Assembly (NCBI GenBank): GCA_037039925.1 | Contig: JAXRKP010000616.1 | Location: 151,001-215,000 of the forward strand | Reading direction: 5' to 3' | Length of the DNA: 64,000 nucleotides | DNA from: Doris montereyensis | Taxonomy: Eukaryota; Mollusca; Gastropoda; Nudibranchia; Dorididae | Shown: one piece after another, positions 57,031 to 64,000 of the stretch | Layout of the letters: each line of letters starts with the position of its first letter | Position numbering within the stretch: the stretch's first letter is position 1 | Made by a program: the position numbers and the translations under genes | The notes under the pieces: generated by a model | The model's database searches: none | What the model was told of the DNA's origin: nothing | Seen by the model: only the letters and a program-made list of their open reading frames with translations

Positions 57031-58404
57031 TTCAGAATCAAAATTGATAATTCGCAAAAGGCATTTTGCCCATTAATGCGAATATAGTGTTACACTTCAC
57101 AGTTCATATTCACACATTTTCACGTCCAAGCACACGTTTAAATTGGTCAACAGATAAGCTGTTGATGATTCTATTTGGCAGGGCATTCCACTCGCAGATG
57201 GTTCGAGGGAAAAAGCTGTGTTTGTAAATGTTGGTCCGGGTATGTGGGTTGATGAATTTTTGCTGATGATGATTTCTTGTTGAGCGAGTATATTCATTGT
57301 TGCGTTGAGAAAAATAAGTTGGGATTTTTCACGGTTGATGTGTCTGTGTTTATTGCTTTGTAAATATGTGTGAGGCGAGAGTGTTTTCGGCGGATTTCAG
57401 AGGAGACCAGTTAAGTTCCTGTAATGCTTGAGTCACGCATCCTTGTTCTCTTGACCAGCATTTTTTTACAGCTCGCGCTGCCCGTCTCTGTACCTTTTCA
57501 ATTTGGTCAATTTGGTATTGGTGGTGTGGATCCCATGCAGCACTAGCGTATTCTAGCGTCGGCCTAACAAGTGCTGTGTATGCCTTAGATTTGCATGGGG
57601 CATTGACGCAGGTTTCGGTGGATAAACCCAAGGCATCTCTTTGCTTTTGATGTGATTTCATTTATATGATCATCCCATTGGAGTTTGTTGTTGAGGCGGA
57701 CTCCCAGATATGGTATGCTTTGAACGTGTTCCAAATGCTCGTTCATGAGGGTATAATCATATATGACTGGCTTTCGTTTTGGTGTTACGTTCATCACATA
57801 GCACTTTGATGGATGGAATTTCATATGCCACTCTTCAGTCCATTTTTCAAGGGTTGACAGATCTCTTTGAAGGTTTTCTGCACTGGCTTTGTTTGTTATT
57901 TCTCGAAACAACAGGCTGTCGTCCGCAAACAGTTAAAGATTTGTATCAGGGGACAGATTTTTCCCAAGATCATTTATGAATATTAAAAAACAGAGAGGTC
58001 CAAGGACTGTGCCCTGGGGGACTCCAGATAGGACATGACAAGGTTCGCTTGATTTTCCTTCTAGGATTACTCTTTGTGTCCTACCACGGAGCCAACTTTC
58101 AAACCATTTCAGGAGCTGTTGGTTGTTTGTTTCATTATTGGATATATCGTTGGTGTTTCTTATTCCATAATTCTCTAGTTTTTGGAGGAGGCGTTGGTGG
58201 GGTACAGTGTCAAAAGCCTTACTTAAATCAAGGATTAGTAGGTCAACCTGTTTTTTGTCATCTATTGATTTAGCTATCGACTCTATTGTTGATATAAGTT
58301 GTGTTTTTCACAAGAATGGTGCTTACGGAATCCATATTGGTAGTCTACCAGCACGTTGTTTTCTTCCAGGTGGTTCATTATCGTGTGTGCTATGATATGC
58401 TCCA
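57031..58404 (-). mobile_element. CR1/L2-like LINE C nested in LINE A2
   Basis: Minus strand. The reverse transcriptase has [39 protein letters not shown] and LFADDSLLFREITN. These are followed by LEKWTEEWHMKFHPSKC, SIPYLGVRLNNKLQWDDHI and ALVRPTLEYASAAWDPHH. It is 5'-truncated and carries a few stops. LINE A2 sequence resumes on both sides (TGAACATGTT at 57021-57030 and GTTGGTTTATTGTAAAAAC from 58405). It is better preserved than its host. Confidence 0.85.
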
Positions 58405-60214
58405 GTTGGTTTATTGTAAAAACTTTTAATGGCTTCTATTAAATTTTGCTGGACATTGTATTCTTTTAAGGAATGCCATAGTTCATCTCTCCTCACAGTC
58501 TCAAATGCCTGTTCTAAGTCAATAAAACACAGGTGCAAGTCAATGTTTCTCTCAAGGAATTTTTCTATTCTTTGTCTAATTGTAAATATGTGGTCTTGTA
58601 CACTTCTTCCTGGTCTAAATCCACTCTAGTGTTTTTCAATCCGATCCTCTGCTCTTTTCCTTAGTCTCATTTCCAGTATCCTGGCATACCCTTTTCCTGG
58701 AACAGCTAAGTAGTGAGCATTCCATAGTTGATCCTTTCTTGTGTATTGGTACTACCATTCACATAATCTATCCTATCCTCTGATCTCTTTGTTTGCAAGT
58801 ATTTCTTCCTAATTTCACTTTTCTTATAGCTGTTTGGATTTCTTCCATTGATATATTCTACATCTTCAACTGTCTCCTTTGGATTACTTGTTACTCTTAC
58901 TAATTGATCTGTACTCCTTGTTTCATATATTCTGGAGGGATTATGTAATAGTTGAATATTCCATGATTTGGCTGTCTTCTTTCATTCTTTATCCTTTGGC
59001 ATTCTTAATTTATCGTATTGGACATGCTTTGGTCTTTCTCAGGCTTTTTATTGCACCTCAGAACAGCTTTTGATTCCCTTGATAGCTTTCTTGAAGTCTT
59101 TGTCCAAACTCTTCCCATTGTTCCTGTTTTGCTTTCCTCTGGCAATAGTTCTTTTATTCACATTATAATCTATCCTATCCTCTGATCTCTTTGTTTGCAA
59201 GTATTTCTTCCAGACATCCTTTTCTTTGATCTTAGTTTTGACATTCTCATTCCACTATGCTGTTCTTTTCCCATCTCCTTTAATTTGTTTCCTACCACAG
59301 ACCTCTTCAGTACGACTGAGGAGTGTTTCTTTATACATTTGCCACTTTTCTTCTCTTGTGCTATCATTCAGATCCATCTGCCTTTCACTGATAAATCTTT
59401 TTATCCTAGATTGGTATATATATCTTTTACTATTGGTTTATTTAGTTCCTCTATTTTGAGTTTAGTAGCTTTCTTCTCTTTCTTTTTCTGTTTGTTTTCT
59501 TCAGTCAGTAATCTCTTTTTGGCAATTACTAGGTGATGATCACAAAATATTTCAGCTCATCTGTTTACTCTTGCATCCAATGTACTGTAAAAAGGGAGCT
59601 GCTAACTATTATATAGTCTATGATTGACTTTTCACACCTGTCTTCGTTTACTCTTGTATATTTGTGGATATCTTTATAAGGAAATAAGGTGTTGACTATT
59701 TTCAGGTTATTCTTTAGGTAAAAATCTATTAGTCTCTCTCCATTTGAAGAAGTTGTTGTCTCTCCTTCTTTACCTATAACTCCTCCTGATGTTTCTACAT
59801 TTGTTCCTGTTTGTGTTTAAAATTCTCTGCAGCTATTTGTAAATCGTTTTCGAAGGTATATTTTTCTTCTTTAATGGTGTCTTTGTTTGGCCCATAAGCT
59901 ATGAAGAATTTAATTTCTCTTCCTTTTGGTTTAATATTTACCTCTAATAGCCGAGGGCTTATAAATTTCCAGCTTTCTAGTAGTTTTTTATGCACTACGA
60001 GACCTACTTCTGCTCTAGCTCTATCTTTGACATCAACTCCTGAGAAGATTAAAATATTATTTGGTGCTACATTTTCTATTCCTTGTCTTTTTTCTTTGTT
60101 TCTGTAATAGCCAAAATGTCTACTTCGAAATTTTCCATTTCTTCAATAAATTCTCTTTTCCATTTATTGCCCTAACATTCCATGTTCCAAAATCACAGTC
60201 TGTGTTCGTTTCCA
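58405..60214 (-). mobile_element. LINE A2, 5' part
   Basis: Starts near 60214 with GTWNVRAINGKE (endonuclease N-terminus) and shows RLLEVNIKPKGREIK-type text matching A1, a GDxN region that is damaged, and LCFIDLEQAFETVRRDELWH at the end. Compared with A1 it has internal deletions, and a ~50-bp segment near 58760 duplicates 59165-59212. It lacks the tandem-repeat 5' region of A1. Confidence 0.8.
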
Positions 60215-60221
60215 TTTTTGT

Positions 60222-60300
60222 CGTACATACGTACGTACATACACACAAATATATACATACATATTTACATTAAACATACATACATACGTACTTACATAAT
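60222..60300 (+). repeat. GTAC/ATAC microsatellite
   Basis: TACGTACATACAC and ACATACATAC repeats just beyond the 5' end of LINE A2. Confidence 0.8.
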
Positions 60301-61838
60301 GAATGAAAAAGTGAGTTCATTTACACATAGACCAACGTTATAACTACATGATGTGACATGTATAATCGCATAAGATTTAATGCTTTATTTTGATTTTGTT
60401 TATTAGTTTTATGCTTGTTGGTAAGAAAGTTGTTTATATCGCAGCATTCTGGTTTTTATCTCTGTGTATCTTCTCCCAGAGGGTAGCATTTTATAATTCC
60501 CTGAGAGCAGGTGTTTAGTGCCGTTTAAAACTTGGATTGTTTTTTTTATTACTTCTTTTCATATTATGCCAAGGCACTTTCTAATTTTTTGTTGACAATC
60601 TTGCTGTTGTTTTTGATAACATTATGAACCTTGTTTTTGTTTTTAATGTTGCTTGAACTGTACTATGTTGTGATGCCAAAGTTAATTACGCTTGTGATGA
60701 GCAAATTATAAACGTTTAATAGTGTGTCATGATTTAGATTAAAAGTTCAAAGTTTTCTTAATATGTGCATTCTTTTTTTACTCCGACTACCTTACTCCCA
60801 ATGTGTTCTTTAAGATTTAAATGCCGCCCAGTCCCCTTAGAGTGTAAAGAAGTTAAAAGTCGAAACACTTGATTGAAGGGGGTTCTCTTAGATTCTTTGT
60901 CTTTAGCTCCCATTGAGTTTCCTTCTACTGTTCCTTGGCTTGTTTTACGATGAGTGACAAGACAAAGGGAGTGTTTGGCGGGTGCTACTGGTAGGTCCTT
61001 CTTTCTTTTTACTCTTTCATCTTGCTGTTTCCTCTTAATTCACCCTTTGATCACACAATGGTGGAGGAGGTCAATTTCAATAAAACAAACAAAGACAAGA
61101 CAAATGAAGTAGTTTGGGAAGAAAATTTCAGAAAAAACACTGTGAAGAAACGAGTCAACTGCAGGATGTCCTGTGATACTACAAATACTCTGGTCATGAC
61201 CTAATCTGTGCCGTAACCAATGGGAGTGCTGGATTTACGACTGCACTAAGTTCAGTTTTTGCTTATTTACTAACTGACCAATCAGTGCAATCGAAATAAT
61301 CGGTCATTTTGAAGAAAAAGATCAAATTGTGCTGTGTGTAGCAATATTAAAGCAATGCATGACCTTGGGGCTTCCATAAATGTATAGTTAAGACGTTGAT
61401 GGTGGTCTCAATACCTAATATTCATGGCTAAGACTACAAGGCTGTAAATTATTTATGTCAATTTTTGGGAATTTCCAACAAATTTTCTTCATCATTTGAA
61501 ATTGCAGGGTAGGGCTTAAAAAATAAATAATTCCACTCATGTTACCATCTAAATATCATTCAACAATTTATATATTGTTGAACTTTCAAAATGTCACAAA
61601 TTCTCAAAGTCAATAATTTGAAGCAATATTATCAGGAGCGGCATCGTCCCCCCTCCCCCTCATCCCTCATCATCCCTCCTTCCTCCCCATTTTAATAACT
61701 TTTGAAAAACACATTGATTGTATTGATTTATGTACAGTGATGTTCTGATATGCAATGGACGTACATTTTTATGAAGTAATATAATGTATAGACTAATTTT
61801 ATGCTGAGTACCACTTATTTATTTCTTTATTACTACAG

Positions 61839-62001
61839 ACTTTCAGCATCACAAACGACCAATTGAAAAAGCGTTTTGAAATGAAGAAAAAGCTTCCAAA
61901 AACGAAATGCCGAGAATTCTTATGGATAGAACTAAATTCTGATTGCTTGAAATTGCTTAATCGCTATGGACTGCAGAAGATTTTTGCTTGTCAGCATACA
62001 G
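61839..62001 (+). CDS. Host gene exon 9 of the window
   Basis: The acceptor TTACTACAG ends at 61838 and the donor is GTAACA at 62002. It has 54 open codons plus one base: TFSITNDQLKKRFEMKKKL, REFLWIELNSDCLKLLNRY and GLQKIFACQHT. The (I)ELNSDCLKLLxxxGxxKI pattern could belong to a KH-like RNA-binding fold, a weak guess. Further exons must lie beyond 64 kb. Confidence 0.75.
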
Positions 62002-62334
62002 GTAACAAAATATAACAAGTGTTCTCTGTTCTATCATCGTCTCCTATCAATGTTCACATTTTCAGTAACTTATGGTACATCTCCACCACACCCGTCAAGT
62101 TCCAGCTTGATCTGTCTTATTTACCATACATTTTAAAGCCTCTTGTCATTCCGATAAAACTGCTTCTACTCATGCCTTCCTTGTCTCAAGAATTTGTGGT
62201 CGACAGTTTTCAATTAACACAAGGTCATTAGTGGGCACTGCTTGTAGGTCCTATTTCTTTTCTTTCACTCTTAAACTTATCTTTTCATCTTACTTCTTCC
62301 TCTTCATTCATCCTGAGATCACCGGGAATAATGG

Positions 62335-62594
62335 ACAGGATAAAGAAAGTAAATCCCATACTCATAGTTGAGCATTGGGGAATCAGTAGTAGAGTCCTGA
62401 TTTTTTCTTGGCACACGGCATAGTTTGGCATTGCTTTCCGTGCCACTTTTACTTTCACTGAGACTGAATAGGCCTAGTTACCCATTTCACTGCTGGGTTG
62501 ACAGGAGGACCAGAAAAATGTGCCCAGACTGGGAATCGGCCTCGGGCCTCCTGCGTGGGAGTCAGATGCTCTACCGACTGAGCTACTGACGCCT
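62335..62594 (-). mobile_element. tRNA-derived SINE, family 2, copy b
   Basis: The minus-strand head (from 62594) reads GGCGTCAGTAGCTCAGTCGG, then GGTAGAGCATCTGACTCCCA and a CCGATTCCCAGTCTGGGCAC end. It is a full tRNA-like unit with A and B boxes but an impaired T-arm. The body matches 30178-30428. Confidence 0.85.
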
Positions 62595-63229
62595 ACTGGA
62601 TACTGCATACTGGACGGGGTAAATTCCATTAAAAAAAAAGTTATCAAATTTCAATCAACAGGAAGTGAAGAATTAAGAATTGGACTTTCAGCTATAGTGC
62701 ATGGTTTAATGTTATTTCTGATAACATTTGGAATCAGCAATCCTAGATTGAGATATTTTTTCTGCGTCAATTATTATATAACCCTTTCGTGTTCACATTA
62801 AGCGGCTACCATCTTGCTCTGTATGTTCAACTTCCTCTCCACTTTGGCAACCCGGTTTAGTTACATTTTTCTTACTTCCTGCCAGCTGATCTTCACAAAG
62901 AATGCAGATCGGTCTTCATTTTCGCACCACTAACCTCAGTTGGTAGTGTGAAGCTGTCCTTTAGCTTAAATCTTGTATTCTATTCTAGATTTAGAACAAT
63001 AGCATCATTTATGTGACCAATTAGAGCTACAAAAGTAAGGTGCGTCACTTGTCAGTTTCTGTCGGCTTGAACAATGTGGGCCTGTATTGGCAGATGTCAG
63101 ATTCTGTCGCTTTGAACTTTCAGCAGGGTTTCGCGCATGTCGGTTTTTTGTCGGTTTAAATGCTAAGGGGTTAAACAAATATTTTAAATTTTGTTTTAAC
63201 ATTCTTTTTAGTATTTTCAGTTCTAGTAC

Positions 63230-63540
63230 TAATAGCCGTGAATGGATCAACTGTGGAATGCTTAAACTACAGAGGGATACCACTACAGAGCGTACCAGGA
63301 AAAATTTATGCCACAATATTAAAAGGGAAACTGAAGAAAAAAGTAGAGAATCAGATTGTAGAACATTAGTGCGAATCAGACCAGAAAGTAGTGTACAGGA
63401 TCACATATTTACAATTAGATAAATAATAGGAATATTCCTTGTAAAAAACATTGATTTGCACCTGTTTTATTCACCTAGAAAACGTATTTGACACTGTGTG
63501 GAGGGCCGGATGAATTATGGCATTCTTTGAAAGAACATAA
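63230..63540 (+). mobile_element. LINE A4, internal fragment
   Basis: Plus-strand reading gives LNYRGIPLQSV, LKGKLKKKVENQIVEH and a FIHLENVFDTV counterpart of the FIDLEKAF core, with frame changes. It is followed by an AAT microsatellite (63538-63565). It matches 9960-10110 and 9850 of LINE A1 in inverted orientation. Confidence 0.75.
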
Positions 63541-64000
63541 TAATAATAAAATAATAATAAAATACATTTCATCAACAATACTAGATCAACCTCTGAGCGC
63601 TTTACAGTGACATATTATAGTTCAGACTACACATAAAGAATACCAATGAAATAAAATCTGATTTCAATACAAGAAAATTATAAAATTGTGTAATGCAAAC
63701 GAAATAAAATAATTTAAATAAACTTACAAGTACAAAAATAGAAATAAATTATACAACTTAGTTATGTTTATTAACAATGCATATGTAATTAGTTTGGTGG
63801 GTATGCATTAAAGAATAGATAATGTTTCAAAGATTTTTTTGAAGAACTTGAGGGATTCCTTTGGATTTAGTCTCCCAAGGCAGACTGTTCAAAAGCTTGC
63901 TCACCATAGGATTTTTAGACACATTCTTGGAAGTTTTAAACTTGCGTCATTAGAAGAGTGCAAATTTCTTGTGGGGATCTTTTACGTAAAAGTTTAGTTA

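Larger units (their letters stand above)
54601..61838 (+). other. Host gene intron 8
   Basis: 7.2 kb. Holds the ATT microsatellite (54953-55268), LINE A2 (56066-60214) with the nested CR1-like LINE C (57031-58404) and a GTAC/ATAC microsatellite (60222-60300). The stretch 55269-56065 holds only a possible retroposon tail (ATAATAAATCTTTATTGTCC near 55935). 60301-61838 contains no gene I can support; a CT-rich tract lies at 61650-61690. Confidence 0.7.
62002..64000 (+). other. Host gene intron 9 (incomplete)
   Basis: Contains a minus-strand SINE (62335-62594) and LINE A4 (63230-63540). Stretches 62002-62334, 62595-63229 and 63566-64000 show no supportable exon; the last starts with an AAT microsatellite and a GAGCGCTTTACAGT retroposon-like tail. 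Confidence 0.6.

Noticed and set aside
62521..62594. Candidate functional tRNA gene on the minus strand
   Set aside because: It has A and B boxes, but it is the head of a SINE whose body follows and which has a second copy at 30.2 kb; the arms do not pair well.
62651..62800. Possible tenth host exon (SEELRIGLSAIVHGLMLFL...)
   Set aside because: An acceptor-like CAACAG and a compatible phase exist, but no convincing donor follows and the frame ends in a stop within a hydrophobic, low-information stretch.

Overview
The window is animal nuclear DNA, most likely from a marine invertebrate. There are GT-AG introns of many kilobases, tRNA-derived SINEs, APE-type LINE fragments, TA-flanked pogo/Tc1-like MITEs, mariner relics, long microsatellites and a 3' tail of the 'GCGCTATATAAATG plus ATT repeats' type. 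I cannot name the species. There is no bacterial gene organisation.

Host gene. One gene on the + strand runs through the whole window. I can place nine exons (1930-2282, 8514-8578, 27631-27885, 28210-28409, 33057-33108, 37680-37828, 42880-43270, 54500-54600, 61839-62001). Each has an AG acceptor and a GT donor, and the codon phase agrees at all eight junctions. The protein has a macro-domain-like stretch (exons 3-5) and a WWE-like stretch (exon 7), which loosely recalls PARP14-type proteins; this is tentative. Two exons need a one-base frame correction, so the locus is either a decaying copy or carries assembly indels. Nearly all other sequence is intron filled with mobile elements.

Main find. 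Intron 2 holds a complete but decayed Polinton/Maverick (adintovirus-like) element at 11840-25924 (14,085 bp), with 6-bp target duplications (TACCCT), ~330-bp terminal inverted repeats and AG...CT ends. Left to right it carries on the + strand a packaging ATPase, two penton-like minor capsid genes in tandem, a glycine-rich hydrophobic virion protein, a membrane protein, a conserved Polinton protein and a basic core-like protein. On the - strand follow an unknown protein, a retroviral-type integrase, an endonuclease VII-like HNH protein and a phospholipase-A2-like protein with a zinc ribbon. On the + strand come an adenain-like protease, an unknown segment and the major capsid protein. A protein-primed type B DNA polymerase with N-terminal zinc ribbons lies on the - strand. 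Replication, integration, packaging and virion genes are all present, yet every one has stops or frameshifts. The element sits inside a tandem-repeat 5' region of a LINE (family A, - strand, 9427-11839 plus 25925-about 26100).

Other regions. 0-9 kb: SINEs, MITEs, a 50-bp minisatellite and an inverted pair of dispersed repeats. 28-33 kb: a pogo-like MITE and LINE B with two nested SINEs. 34-40 kb: two mariner relics, LINE A3 and a CR1-like fragment. 44-55 kb: microsatellites, a degenerate ~100-bp minisatellite, two pogo-like MITEs of nearly equal length, a solo LTR with a CACAT target duplication, and a LINE 3' end. 56-60 kb: LINE A2 split by a nested CR1-like LINE. 62-64 kb: a tRNA-type SINE and a LINE A fragment.
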